DNA of 64,000 nucleotides, from positions 868,001 to 932,000 of the forward strand of contig JAEBDY010000001.1 in assembly GCA_049997955.1 (NCBI GenBank), written 5' to 3'. The position numbers and the translations under genes were made by a program. The stretch is from Umezawaea sp049997955. Its GTDB lineage: Bacteria > Actinomycetota > Actinomycetes > Mycobacteriales > Pseudonocardiaceae. The notes under the pieces are model-generated. The model worked only from the letters and a program-made list of their open reading frames with translations. It did not search any database and was not told the DNA's origin. Shown piece by piece: positions 1 to 8,046 of the stretch (positions are counted from its first letter, which is position 1; each line of letters opens with the position of its first letter).

Positions 1-930
1 GACGGCAGGCGGGGCTTCACGGCCCGCGCGGGCGTGGCCGAGTGGGGCGGCGACCGGCCGGTGCCGACGGACGGGCGGTACCGCGTGGGCAGCATCACGA
101 AGGTGTTCGTCTCGACCGTCGTGCTGCAACTGGTCGGCGAGGGGAAGGTCGACCTGGACGCGCCGGTGTCGCGCTACCTGCCGGGCCTGCTGCCCGACGG
201 GGACCGGATCACCGTGCGGATGGTGCTCCAGCACACGAGCGGGCTCTACAACTTCACGGGCGGGCTGCCCCTCGACCCCGCGGGCTTCGAGGCGATCCGC
301 TACGAGCACTGGGAGCCGCGGGAGCTGGTCGCGGTGGCGACGGCGCAGCCGCTGGACTTCCCGCCGGGAACCCGGTGGAGCTACTCGAACACCAACTACG
401 TCGTCGCCGGGCTGCTGATCGAGGAGATCACCGGCAAGCCGTACGCGCGGGCCGTCGAACGGCGGGTGCTCCAGCCGCTGGGGCTGCGCGACACGTCCGT
501 GCCCGGCGACCGCGTCGGAGTGCCCGGCCCGCACGCCCACGGCTACGTCAAGGTCGGCGACCGGGTCGTCGACATCACCAGGATCAACCCGTCCGTCGCC
601 CACGCGGCGGGCGAGATGATCTCCACGACGGCGGACCTGGACCGGTTCATCGCGGCGGTCGCGAAGGGCGAGCTGCTCAAGCCCGCCCAGGCCGCCGAGA
701 TGAAGAAGACGACCGACGTGTCGCCCGGCTACGGGCTCGGGCTGGAGCAGGAGCGGCTGCCGTGCGGGGCTACGGTCATCGGCCACGGTGGCGGCATCCC
801 CGGCTACAGCAGCCTGATGCTGGCCAGCCAGGACGGCCGCGTCCGGCTCGACGCCTCGTTCACCTCGTCGCCGGACGGCGGCTCCGGTGAGGGCGTCGAC
901 GACCTGATCGCCGAGGTGTTCTGCGACTGA
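1..930 (+). CDS. Serine hydrolase, beta-lactamase/DD-peptidase fold (5' end outside window)
   Basis: Penicillin-binding-protein-like serine hydrolase, probably a D-alanyl-D-alanine carboxypeptidase or esterase of the class C beta-lactamase family. The frame is open from the first base, and the GTG at 34 has no ribosome binding site, so the true start and any signal peptide lie upstream of the window. In-window residues show the catalytic S-x-x-K (SITK, about residue 31), the Y-x-N motif (YSN, about 128) and the third motif HGGG (H at 262), all in the expected order and spacing. Which peptide or ester it cleaves cannot be told from sequence. A strong hairpin follows the stop codon, so it seems to end its transcription unit. 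Confidence 0.88.
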   Translation, partial: DGRRGFTARAGVAEWGGDRPVPTDGRYRVGSITKVFVSTVVLQLVGEGKVDLDAPVSRYLPGLLPDGDRITVRMVLQHTSGLYNFTGGLPLDPAGFEAIRYEHWEPRELVAVATAQPLDFPPGTRWSYSNTNYVVAGLLIEEITGKPYARAVERRVLQPLGLRDTSVPGDRVGVPGPHAHGYVKVGDRVVDITRINPSVAHAAGEMISTTADLDRFIAAVAKGELLKPAQAAEMKKTTDVSPGYGLGLEQERLPCGATVIGHGGGIPGYSSLMLASQDGRVRLDASFTSSPDGGSGEGVDDLIAEVFCD

Positions 931-940
931 CCCGCCGTTC

Positions 941-976
941 GTCGTGAGGGGGTCCGGCCGAGGGTCCCCTCACGAC
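941..976. terminator. Hairpin terminator after serine hydrolase
   Basis: Eleven-base perfect stem (941-951 with 966-976), extended inward by two G-T and two G-C pairs to a 6-nt loop. It begins 10 bases after the stop codon. There is no T tract, which is usual in actinomycetes. Confidence 0.7.
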
Positions 977-1280
977 GTCGTGGGGCCTGGTCCGCCGAAT
1001 GGCGGGTGACCGACCGTGGTCGAGGGATGTCCTGTTGGGCCGATCCGGGCGGCTGGGCGGGGCGCCGCGACCCGATCGTGGGAGATCACGTGCTCGGAAC
1101 GGCATCCCGTGCACGATTGTCACTCGAATGATGAATTCTAATGGGTCACTTGGCTGAACGGGTGCTCCATTGGCGTGTCGGCATGCAAAAGCCTGCTACT
1201 TTGTTGAACGTCATGCGGGCGTTCCGAAGATTTCGTCATCACTTTCGGGGCCCTTTTGTTTTGAGGGTGATCGGAATCGG
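977..1280. other. Intergenic region without recognised gene
   Basis: About 300 bases, AT-richer than the neighbouring genes toward 1130-1280. It must hold the promoter of the DUF4239 gene. TACTTT at 1197-1202 fits a TANNNT -10 box, but no convincing -35 is seen. A TTG-initiated in-frame extension from 1170 is possible but has no ribosome binding site. Confidence 0.4.
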
Positions 1281-2039
1281 ATGAACATATACGTCGGTGG
1301 CATCATCTGGGTTGGCGTGGCCGCTGTGGTCGCCGCGAGCGCCGCTTATCTGATGCGACGATTCGGCCCGGAGGACGGTCGTGAGGAGAACAACGCCGCC
1401 GCGGGCGGTGTCTTCTCCATCGTGGCCGGGCTGAACGCCGTTCTCGTCGCGTTCGTGCTGATCGCGCTGTTCGACGCGACCGGCTCCGCCGGTCGGACGT
1501 CCTACCGCGAAGCGGACGGCCTCGTGGCCGCCGCGTGGGCGAGCGATTCGCTGCCCGACGCGACGAAGAACAAGGTGCGCGATCTTTCCCGCGCCTACAT
1601 GTCGACGGTCATCAAGGAAGAATGGCCGAAGATGCAGAACGGCAAGGCCGTCACGTCGATCGGGTGGACGCAGCTGGACCAACTCAGGGCGGTCGTCGCG
1701 CAATCGCCGGTCGACGACGAGTGGCAGACCGATCGCAAGGCCGAAGCGGCGACCAAGCTGTGGGATGTTTACGAGGCGCGACAGGATCGGATCAACGCGT
1801 CCGGTAATGGTGTCACTTCCGTCGTCTGGTTCACCATGATCGTGGGCAGTCTCCTCTCGCTGGGGCTCGCCCTGCTCTTCGGCGGCGCGCGGGTCCGGTC
1901 GCACATCGTGATCATGGCGACCCTGGCCGCGACGATGACCCTCCTGCTGTACGCCACCTACCAGTTGCAGAACCCCTTCAGCGGCGGCGCGAAGATCGGG
2001 CCGGACGCGTTCCAGGCGGCCATGGACCGGTTGCGGTGA
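1281..2039 (+). CDS. DUF4239 (bestrophin-like) membrane protein
   Basis: Integral membrane protein of 252 residues with the DUF4239 layout: two N-terminal membrane helices (about residues 5-24 and 45-67), a soluble central region of about 100 residues with charged helices, and two C-terminal membrane helices, ending near the conserved NPFSGG segment. Members are common next to actinobacterial secreted proteins; their function is unknown, and a bestrophin-like channel fold has been proposed for the family. ATG 1281 is chosen over upstream TTG 1170 because the hydrophobic first helix starts there and a GAGG lies upstream. It overlaps the next gene by four bases, implying coupled translation. 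Confidence 0.78.
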   Translation: MNIYVGGIIWVGVAAVVAASAAYLMRRFGPEDGREENNAAAGGVFSIVAGLNAVLVAFVLIALFDATGSAGRTSYREADGLVAAAWASDSLPDATKNKVRDLSRAYMSTVIKEEWPKMQNGKAVTSIGWTQLDQLRAVVAQSPVDDEWQTDRKAEAATKLWDVYEARQDRINASGNGVTSVVWFTMIVGSLLSLGLALLFGGARVRSHIVIMATLAATMTLLLYATYQLQNPFSGGAKIGPDAFQAAMDRLR

Positions 2040-3175
2040 TCCTCGTCGCGGCGTTGGCGTGCGTGGCGCTCCAGGTGCAGGCGGCCTCGGTGGGCGGACC
2101 GTCCACGCTGCTCTCGGTCGAGCTGCCCTCGGGCGCCGCGACGACGGTGACCGTGCTGGACCAGCGGCTCAACGCGTTCGGCTACTCCGCCGCCCAGGGC
2201 GTGTACTACGGCATCTCACGGTCCGGGCGGGTGATCAGGGTCGATCGCCAGGGCATCACCACCGACCTCGGCCGTGTTCCCCACCTGGCGCTCGTCCAGG
2301 CCGTCGCGGGCACCGTCCACGGCGACTACTTCTACGTGCGTTCCGGGGACGCGGTGTACGTCGTGGACATCAACCCCGCGAGCGCCGACTTCCTCGGCCT
2401 GGTGCGGGCCAGGGTGCTGTGGCCGCTCGACATCTTCGTCTCCGTCGACGACTTCGACTACAACCCCGCGGACGGCCTCCTCTACGGCGTCGCCACCAAG
2501 CTGTTCGGTCACCCCGAGGTCGTCACGATCGACCCGAACTCCGGCCACGTCCACCCGTTGAGCCCGCGCGTGCCGATGCCGGACGGACCGGGGTACGGCG
2601 CGGCCGTCTTCGGGCCGGACGGGGCGCTGTACGCGACCAACAACGACGAGCGCGGGCAGAGCACGCTGTACCGCGTGCCGCTGGACGGGACCGGTGAGGT
2701 GACCCGCCTGTCCGCGCGCCCGGCGGCCCGCACGATCGACTCCGCGGGCTGCTACCAGGCGCCACCGCCGACCGTCGTGCCGCCGACCACCACCACGACA
2801 CCGCCACCGGCCGCGACGACGACCACCACCGCGCCGTCCACGACCGTCCCGACCACGCCCGCACCGCCCGCGCGCTCGTCTTCGCCCTCGCCGACCACGG
2901 TCTCCGAGGCGGCGGTCCCACCCACCAGTCCGACGACCGGGAACCCGATCGTGCCCGCGGGCGCGCCGGTGCCCCCTCCGCCGGTCGCGACGGCCACCAC
3001 CCCGACCGCGCCGCGACCGGTGTCGAAGCAGACCTTCGAGGTGGACCGGCCGGTGGAGGAGGTGGTCGCGATGTCCGACCGCAGCACCGAGACGAAGCGC
3101 CGCTGGAGCCTGGCCGTGCTGCTGCTCGTGGTCGGCGCGGGTGCGGTCGCGGCGCAGCGCGGACGTCAGGCGTAG
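2036..3175 (+). CDS. Secreted propeller-like protein with Thr/Pro linker and C-terminal anchor (DUF6923-like)
   Basis: 379 residues. A short hydrophobic N-terminus (VAALACVALQVQA) looks like a Sec signal. Residues 20-240 contain repeated strand-turn units of the type GVYYGISRSGRVIRVD, LLYGVATKLF and ALYATNNDERGQSTLYRV, as in six-bladed propeller domains of the DUF6923 group. Residues about 245-330 are a Thr/Pro/Ala-rich wall-spanning linker, and a hydrophobic helix near 360-375 followed by basic residues (RGRQA) would anchor it in the membrane. Start GTG 2036 overlaps the DUF4239 stop, so the two are probably one operon and may form one envelope complex. Exact role unknown. Confidence 0.7.
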   Translation: MILVAALACVALQVQAASVGGPSTLLSVELPSGAATTVTVLDQRLNAFGYSAAQGVYYGISRSGRVIRVDRQGITTDLGRVPHLALVQAVAGTVHGDYFYVRSGDAVYVVDINPASADFLGLVRARVLWPLDIFVSVDDFDYNPADGLLYGVATKLFGHPEVVTIDPNSGHVHPLSPRVPMPDGPGYGAAVFGPDGALYATNNDERGQSTLYRVPLDGTGEVTRLSARPAARTIDSAGCYQAPPPTVVPPTTTTTPPPAATTTTTAPSTTVPTTPAPPARSSSPSPTTVSEAAVPPTSPTTGNPIVPAGAPVPPPPVATATTPTAPRPVSKQTFEVDRPVEEVVAMSDRSTETKRRWSLAVLLLVVGAGAVAAQRGRQA

Positions 3176-3304
3176 CGCTTCCGATCGGGGTGTGGCGGCG
3201 GTCCGCCGAAGTCGTGGGACCCCCGCGCTCGTCAGGGGGTCCGGCGATCGGTCCTGGGCTCACTGGAACGTGATCGGCAACCCGCCCGGACCCACCGAGA
3301 AGCG

Positions 3305-3339
3305 GTGAGGGGGCGTGGGCTGGGCCCACGCCCCCTCAC
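3305..3339. terminator. Bidirectional hairpin terminator
   Basis: Perfect 16-bp stem (3305-3320 with 3324-3339) and 3-nt loop between two convergent genes, five bases from the stop of the minus-strand HPF-like gene. Confidence 0.85.
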
Positions 3340-3343
3340 GGTG

Positions 3344-3691
3344 CTACATGCCCGGCTTCTGCTTGTCGTGCTTGCGGGGCTCGCGGCGGGACTTGGCGTC
3401 TTCGATCTGCCGGATCATTTCCTTGCGGACCTCGGTCAGCGCGACGTCCAACTCGGATTCGTGCGACGTGGCGACGAAGGGCGGCCACCCGGAGAGGAAC
3501 GCCTCGAACGTGACCTTCTGGTCCTTCTGCCCGCGTTCCTTCACCGATAGTGCCAGGTCGACCTGCGCCGGCTGCCAGGTGTTCAGGTGCGGTGCGAGGT
3601 TGGCCAGGGCGTGGACCACTCGGCCCTGATCGCTCGGGCCGAACCCGTTGCCCAGACGGAGTCGCTGCTCAAGGACTTCGGTGTCACTCAT
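3344..3691 (-). CDS. HPF/RaiA-like ribosome-associated protein
   Basis: 115-residue basic protein resembling the short actinobacterial HPF/RaiA-family proteins. Features seen are the pattern VDLALSVKERGQ...VTFEAFLSGWPPFVATSHESELDVALTEVRKEMIRQI, a mixed sheet followed by a long helix, and a lysine/arginine-rich tail (SRREPRKHDKQK) suited to rRNA binding. Such proteins bind the 30S subunit and help dimerise or protect idle ribosomes in stress. It lacks the C-terminal dimerisation domain of long HPF. The ATG at 3691 has no ribosome binding site, but TAGCGT lies exactly six bases upstream, so the mRNA is probably leaderless. Confidence 0.62.
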   Translation of the reverse strand: MSDTEVLEQRLRLGNGFGPSDQGRVVHALANLAPHLNTWQPAQVDLALSVKERGQKDQKVTFEAFLSGWPPFVATSHESELDVALTEVRKEMIRQIEDAKSRREPRKHDKQKPGM

Positions 3692-3711
3692 GGAACCACG
3701 CTACTTGTTCC

Positions 3712-4518
3712 CTAGTTCCGCCGCGCGACCGCGGCGTAGAACCCGACGTGTTCGGTCCGCTGGGTCAGTTCGGGCGTGTGGTCGTGGTGCCACTGGGTCG
3801 CGTCGACCAAACCGGGCGGGACCAGCTCCAACCCGTCGAGCATCGCGGTGATCTCCGCGTGGCTGCGGGTGTACACCGGGTTGGCGGACCGCTTGTAGAC
3901 CGCCAGCGCGCCGGCGGCCTGCTCCGGGTTGTGGTCGGACGTCACGTGCGACATCACGACGTAGCTGCCCGGCACGACGACGTCGCGGTACGCGCCCAGG
4001 ACGTCCTGGGGGCGGCGCTCGTCCGGCAGGAAGTGCAGCACGGCGACGGCGAGGACGGCGACCGGCTTGCTGAAGTCGATCATCTCCAGCACGGCGGGCG
4101 CGGTGAGCACGTCCTGCGACACGGTCAGGTCCGCCCTGGTGACGGTCGCGTTCGGGTTGTCGCGCAGCAGGTGCTTGCTGTGCGCGTACGCGACCGGCTC
4201 GATGTCGACGTACGCGACGCGGCTCTCCGGGGCCAGGCCCTGGGCGACCTCGTGCACGTTGCCGACCGTCGGGATGCCCGACCCGAGGTCGAGGAACTGG
4301 CGAATGCCCTGCGACACGCAGTAGCGCACCGCGCGCGCCAGGAAGGCCCTGTTGGCCCGCACGGCCTCGCGCATCCACGGCATGACCTGGATCGCCTGCT
4401 CGGCGAGCGTGCGGTCGGCCTGGAAGTTGTGCGCACCGCCCAGGTAGTAGTCGTACATCCTGGCCGGGTTCGGCTGTTCGAGGTCGATGTCGTCGACCCC
4501 GTACCGCTCCTGTGTCAC
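3712..4518 (-). CDS. SAM-dependent methyltransferase, DUF574/Methyltransf_19 family
   Basis: 268 residues. The N-terminus PNPARMYDYYLGGAHNF is the hallmark of this actinobacterial family, and the SAM-binding motif I is LDLGSGIPT near residue 97, followed by VDIEPVAYAHS (acidic motif II). The C-terminal half (MSHVTSDHNP, TRSHAEI) is also typical. Members are very abundant in streptomycetes and Pseudonocardiales; substrates are mostly unknown, a few act in antibiotic pathways. The GTG start at 4518 overlaps the UPF0303 stop by four bases, making it the last gene of a three-gene operon. Confidence 0.88.
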   Translation of the reverse strand: MTQERYGVDDIDLEQPNPARMYDYYLGGAHNFQADRTLAEQAIQVMPWMREAVRANRAFLARAVRYCVSQGIRQFLDLGSGIPTVGNVHEVAQGLAPESRVAYVDIEPVAYAHSKHLLRDNPNATVTRADLTVSQDVLTAPAVLEMIDFSKPVAVLAVAVLHFLPDERRPQDVLGAYRDVVVPGSYVVMSHVTSDHNPEQAAGALAVYKRSANPVYTRSHAEITAMLDGLELVPPGLVDATQWHHDHTPELTQRTEHVGFYAAVARRN

Positions 4519-4991
4519 TGAGCCTCCTGTAGACCGAGGAACTTCTCCAGCTGTGCCACGACGAACGCGTGGTCCTCCGCTTGGGGCAGCCCGGAGACGC
4601 CCGCGGTGCCGACGGGGCCGACACCTTCGACGATCACCGGGAAGACCCCGCCGTGCGCCGCGTAGAGACCGGGATCCAGTCTCGACGACTCCTCGAAGGT
4701 ACTGCCTCCGACCCTGAACTGGGTGCCCACGTAGTACGAGCTCCGCCCGTAGCGGTCGACGACCCGCGTTTTGCGGTCGAGCCAGTCGTCGTTGTCGGCC
4801 GACGTTCCCGGCAGCGCCGCGTGGAAGATCCGTTGCCCGTTGCGTCGCACGGAGATGGTGACGGAGAGCCCTTCGGCGCGTGCGGCCTCCAACAGGTGAG
4901 CCCCGAGCGCGAGCGCGGTGTCGTTGTCGAAACGGGTGAACAGCAGCCGTTCCTCCTGCGCCGCGAGTTCGGCGAGCAGTTCCGCGCTCAT
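4515..4991 (-). CDS. UPF0303 family protein (heme-degrading/HbpS-like fold)
   Basis: 158 residues matching UPF0303 (COG4702), an alpha/beta fold related to GlcG/HbpS proteins that are often annotated as heme-degrading. The conserved segments LLFTRFDNDTALALG, ISVRRNGQRIFHAALPGTS and the C-terminal GVFPVIVEGVGPVGTAGVSGL are all present. The ATG at 4991 is chosen because it overlaps the oxidoreductase stop by four bases; the frame stays open further upstream only as an antisense-like shadow of the oxidoreductase. Biochemical role in this operon is unknown; it could be a small-molecule-binding partner of the oxidoreductase. Confidence 0.8.
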   Translation of the reverse strand: MSAELLAELAAQEERLLFTRFDNDTALALGAHLLEAARAEGLSVTISVRRNGQRIFHAALPGTSADNDDWLDRKTRVVDRYGRSSYYVGTQFRVGGSTFEESSRLDPGLYAAHGGVFPVIVEGVGPVGTAGVSGLPQAEDHAFVVAQLEKFLGLQEAQ

Positions 4992-6034
4992 ACGGCCACG
5001 ACCTGTCCGGTGTTGGCGGACTCGAACGCGTCCTCGATGATCTCCAGGGCGGCGATGGCCGACTCCGGGTCCACGGGCAGCGGGCCGCCGTCGCGCAGCG
5101 CCGCCACGAGTTGGACGTAGAACTGCTCGTACGCGCCGCGCTCGCTCTCCACGGGCTTGGTGTCGTCCAGCAGTCCGAGGGAGCCCCACGCCGACTCCGG
5201 TTCGACGCCCCAGCCCTCCTGTCCCGGCCGCAGGCCCGCGACGAGCGCGTCCTCCTGGCCGTCCATGCCGTGGCTGGTGAACGCGGCCTGGTCGCCGAGC
5301 AGCCGGAAGCGCGGGCCGTGGTTGGTCGCGGCGGCGCTGGCCCACAGGTGCGAGCGGACGCCGCTGGTGTGGGTGAGCGCGACGAACACGTCGTCGTCCA
5401 CGAGCGCGCCGGGACGGCGGCGGTTCAGCTCGGCGTACACGCTGCGGACCGGGCCGTTGAGCTGGAGGGCCTGGTCGACGAGGTGCGCGCCGAGGTCGTA
5501 GAGCAGCCCGCCCGCCTCCTCGGGGGCGCCGAACTCGCGCCAGTTGTCCCAGATCTCCGGGATCCAGCGCTCGTAGCGCGACTCGAACCGGGTGAGGTTG
5601 CCGAGCTTCCCGCTCGCCACGACCTCCCGCACGGTCTGGAAGTCGCTGTCCCAGCGGCGGTTCTGGAAGACCGTGAGCGGGACGCCCTTCGCCTTCGCCG
5701 CCTCGACGACGCGACGCGCCTCGGCGGCGGTCGGGGCGAACGGCTTGTCCACGACGACCGCGACGCCCCGGTCGATCGCGGCGAGCGCGAGGTCGACGTG
5801 GGTCTTGTTCGGGCTGCCGACGACGACGAGGTCGACGCCGGAGGCGAGGAGGTCGTCGGCGGTGTCGAGCAGTTCGACGTCCGGGTACGCGGCGACGGCC
5901 TGCGCGCGGCGTTCGGGGTCGGTGGTCACGATCGCGGTGAGCGCGAGACCGGGCGTGGAGGAGATCAGGGGCGTGTGGAAGACGCGGCCCGCGATCCCGT
6001 ACCCGATCACGCCGGTGCGGAGGTCAGCTGACAT
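4988..6034 (-). CDS. Gfo/Idh/MocA family NAD(P)-dependent oxidoreductase
   Basis: 348 residues. N-terminal Rossmann domain with VIGYGIAGRVFHTPL, the sugar-dehydrogenase signature VDKPFA (EKP equivalent) near residue 97, and in the C-terminal domain GGLLYDLGAHLVDQAL, which supplies the catalytic Asp/His pair. Family members oxidise or reduce sugars and inositols. First gene of a three-gene operon (with UPF0303 and methyltransferase) and divergent from a ROK regulator, an arrangement that strongly suggests sugar-responsive control. TAATAT ends five bases before the ATG, compatible with a nearly leaderless start. Confidence 0.93.
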   Translation of the reverse strand: MSADLRTGVIGYGIAGRVFHTPLISSTPGLALTAIVTTDPERRAQAVAAYPDVELLDTADDLLASGVDLVVVGSPNKTHVDLALAAIDRGVAVVVDKPFAPTAAEARRVVEAAKAKGVPLTVFQNRRWDSDFQTVREVVASGKLGNLTRFESRYERWIPEIWDNWREFGAPEEAGGLLYDLGAHLVDQALQLNGPVRSVYAELNRRRPGALVDDDVFVALTHTSGVRSHLWASAAATNHGPRFRLLGDQAAFTSHGMDGQEDALVAGLRPGQEGWGVEPESAWGSLGLLDDTKPVESERGAYEQFYVQLVAALRDGGPLPVDPESAIAALEIIEDAFESANTGQVVAV

Positions 6035-6103
6035 GGGACATATTAAAGCAACGCTGTGGTGTAATCGCCAGCCAAAACGGACAACTCATGCGATCATGGC
6101 GCC
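6035..6103. promoter_or_regulatory. Divergent promoter region between oxidoreductase and ROK regulator
   Basis: Sixty-nine bases, clearly AT-richer than the genes, serving both directions. The minus-strand -10 candidate is TAATAT (6040-6045). No good -35 is seen at 17 bases. ROK repressors of this type normally bind such shared promoters; no obvious palindrome longer than 6 bp was found here. Confidence 0.5.
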
Positions 6104-7180
6104 GTGGCGAACTTGCGGTTCCTGCGTGGCTACAACGACGCGGTGGTGCTGGGACTGGCTCGCCGTGGCGAACCCATGACGAGGGTCGAGCTGGCCGAGC
6201 GGAGCGGGCTCACCCCCCAGGCCGTGTCCAAGATCGTCAGCAGGCTCATCGCCGACGGTCTCCTCGTCGACTCCGGACGGCGCAACGTCGGCGTCGGCAA
6301 GCCCCGCACGCTCGTCAGCCTCGTGTCCTCCAGCAGGTTCGCGCTCGGCGCGGCCGTCGAGCGCGACGAGTTGCGCGTCGTCCTCGCCGACCTGTCCGGC
6401 GCGGTCGTGGACCGCACGGTCACCGCGCTGCCGGGGGACTTCGGGCCGGGCGTGTTCGTGGACGAGCTGGCCAACCTGGTCGACGTGGTGCGCTCCCGCA
6501 ACGACGTGTCCGACGAGCGGCTGCTCGGCGTGGGCATCGGCTTCGTCGGCCCGCTGGACCACCGCGACGGCGTGGTGCACGACGCCACCGGCCTCGTCGG
6601 CTGGCACGACGTGCCGTTGCGCGACCTCGCCGCCGACCGGCTCGGCCTGCCGGTCGTGGTCGACAAGGACACCAACACCGCGATCATCGCCGAGGCCTGG
6701 CGGCGCGGCGACGAGCTCCGGCACGCCGCCCTGGTGATCGTCGGCACGGGCGTCGGCGTCGGGCTGCTGCTCGACGGGCAGGTGCACCGGGGCGCGCGCA
6801 CGAACGCGGGGGAGTACGGGCACACGACCATCCAGCTCGGCGGCCCGCGCTGCGCGTGCGGCCGGTCCGGGTGCGTGGAGATCGTGCACAACCTCGCCGT
6901 CGCCGCGGGTGACCTCAAGGGCGCGGTGTCGGTGCTCGGCATGGCCGTCGCGGGGCTCGTGCAGCTGCTGGACCTCGACCACGTGGTGCTCGGGGGCCGG
7001 GTCGTGCAGGGCGCGCCGGACTTCTACGTCGACGCGATCCGCGAGGTCGTGCGCGAGCAGGTGCCGCGGTCGGACTGGCTGGAGGTCGAGATCAGCGTCA
7101 GCCCGCTGGGCGACGACCTGGTCGCCGCCGGGGCCGCGATGCTGGTGCTGAGCGAGTTCTACAGCCAGCGTGGACCGTAA
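6104..7180 (+). CDS. ROK family transcriptional regulator
   Basis: 358 residues: N-terminal winged helix (MTRVELAERSGLTPQAVSKIVSRLIADGLL, residues about 25-55) followed by a ROK sugar-kinase-like domain. Visible ROK signatures are GVGIGFVGPLD, the E-x-G-H zinc/sugar site NAGEYGH (about residue 252) and the zinc-binding cluster CACGRSGCVE. Regulators with intact zinc clusters bind sugars or sugar phosphates as inducer. Divergent from the Gfo/Idh/MocA operon, which is the likely target. GTG 6104 is the only start that keeps the N-terminal helix intact. Confidence 0.9.
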   Translation: MANLRFLRGYNDAVVLGLARRGEPMTRVELAERSGLTPQAVSKIVSRLIADGLLVDSGRRNVGVGKPRTLVSLVSSSRFALGAAVERDELRVVLADLSGAVVDRTVTALPGDFGPGVFVDELANLVDVVRSRNDVSDERLLGVGIGFVGPLDHRDGVVHDATGLVGWHDVPLRDLAADRLGLPVVVDKDTNTAIIAEAWRRGDELRHAALVIVGTGVGVGLLLDGQVHRGARTNAGEYGHTTIQLGGPRCACGRSGCVEIVHNLAVAAGDLKGAVSVLGMAVAGLVQLLDLDHVVLGGRVVQGAPDFYVDAIREVVREQVPRSDWLEVEISVSPLGDDLVAAGAAMLVLSEFYSQRGP

Positions 7181-7185
7181 TCGAG

Positions 7186-7199
7186 GAAAGTACTTTCCA
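7186..7199. promoter_or_regulatory. Perfect 14-bp palindromic operator
   Basis: GGAAAGTACTTTCC is its own reverse complement and is followed closely by a second partial half site (GGGAAAGTT, 7203-7211). It sits six bases after the ROK stop and about 57 bases before the membrane-protein start, where an autorepressor encoded two genes downstream (7735) would be expected to act. Confidence 0.6.
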
Positions 7200-7219
7200 A
7201 GTGGGAAAGTTGATGGCAT

Positions 7220-7246
7220 CCTGGTCTCGTGACCCACGAGACCAGG
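7220..7246. promoter_or_regulatory. 12-bp hairpin touching the ribosome binding site of the next gene
   Basis: Perfect 12-base arms (7220-7231, 7235-7246) with a 3-nt loop. The right arm ends inside the AGGAG that serves ATG 7256. It may terminate ROK transcription, or hide the ribosome binding site in the leader. Confidence 0.6.
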
Positions 7247-7255
7247 AGAGCCGCC

Positions 7256-7738
7256 ATGAACGAGCGACCGCCACCCCGTGAAGCAGCCGACGCGCTCGCG
7301 GAGATCCGCCAGCGACAGGAGCAGGTCATCGACCGGGCGTTGACCCCGAACTGGTTCTGGTGGGCGGTCGGCCTGCTGGTCGTCGGCTTCTCGACCGCCG
7401 TCGACACGGGCAACGGCCTGGTGATCGGCATCGGCACCACGGTGTTCGTCCTCGGCCTCTGCGCCGCCGTGGGCGTGGTGGTGATGCGCACCGCGCGCGA
7501 CGCGCAGCCGCGCAGCGCACTGCTCGGCAACGCGGGCGCCCTGCCGATCGCGGGTTTCGTCCTCGGGGTGCTGGCGGTGACGCTGCCCGCCACCCTCGTG
7601 CTGGGGGCGCTCGACACGCCCTACGCGGCGACGTGGGGCTCGCTCGTGTGCGCCGTCCTCATGGGCGTGGGCGGGCCGGTCCTGATGCGCCGCGTGCGGA
7701 CCACGATGCTGGACCGCGCCGCGAAGGGAACCCGATGA
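7256..7738 (+). CDS. Four-helix membrane protein
   Basis: 160-residue integral membrane protein of unknown function. A charged, probably coiled N-terminus (EAADALAEIRQRQEQVIDRALTPN) precedes four hydrophobic helices at roughly residues 31-50, 55-78, 96-117 and 123-146; the C-terminus is basic. ATG 7256 is chosen over GTG 7229 because GGAGAG lies five bases upstream, and 7229 falls inside the hairpin. It overlaps the following winged-helix regulator by four bases. Pairs of a small membrane protein with this regulator type recur in actinomycetes, where the regulator represses the pair. Confidence 0.75.
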   Translation: MNERPPPREAADALAEIRQRQEQVIDRALTPNWFWWAVGLLVVGFSTAVDTGNGLVIGIGTTVFVLGLCAAVGVVVMRTARDAQPRSALLGNAGALPIAGFVLGVLAVTLPATLVLGALDTPYAATWGSLVCAVLMGVGGPVLMRRVRTTMLDRAAKGTR

Positions 7739-8046
7739 CCGAACCGAAGTTCGACGACCTGGTCCACGCGCCGACCCGGCTGTCGATCGTGTCGCTGCTG
7801 GCGGCGGCGGAGTGGGCGGACTTCAAGTTCCTCCGCGACAGCATCGGGATGTCCGACTCCGCGCTGTCCAAGCAGCTGACCACCCTGGAGGACGCGGGGT
7901 ACGTCGAGATCCGCAAGCACTTCGTCGGCAAACGACCGCGCACCTCCGCGAGGCTCACCGACGCCGGCCGCACCGCGTTCGACGGGCACGTGGCCGCGTT
8001 GCAGGAGATCGTGGCCCGCGCGGGCGCCACCGTCCTGCCCCGCTAG
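7735..8046 (+). CDS. Winged-helix transcriptional regulator (HTH_34/MarR-like)
   Basis: 103 residues almost entirely made of one winged-helix domain: the start FDDLVHAPTRLSIVSLLAAA, recognition helix SALSKQLTTLEDAGYVEI and a basic wing KHFVGKRPRTSARLTDAG match the compact HTH_34 family (PF13601). ATGA overlap with the membrane protein shows co-translation. Likely represses its own operon through the palindrome at 7186-7199. Its last four bases overlap the convergent kinase gene. Confidence 0.88.
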   Translation: MTEPKFDDLVHAPTRLSIVSLLAAAEWADFKFLRDSIGMSDSALSKQLTTLEDAGYVEIRKHFVGKRPRTSARLTDAGRTAFDGHVAALQEIVARAGATVLPR

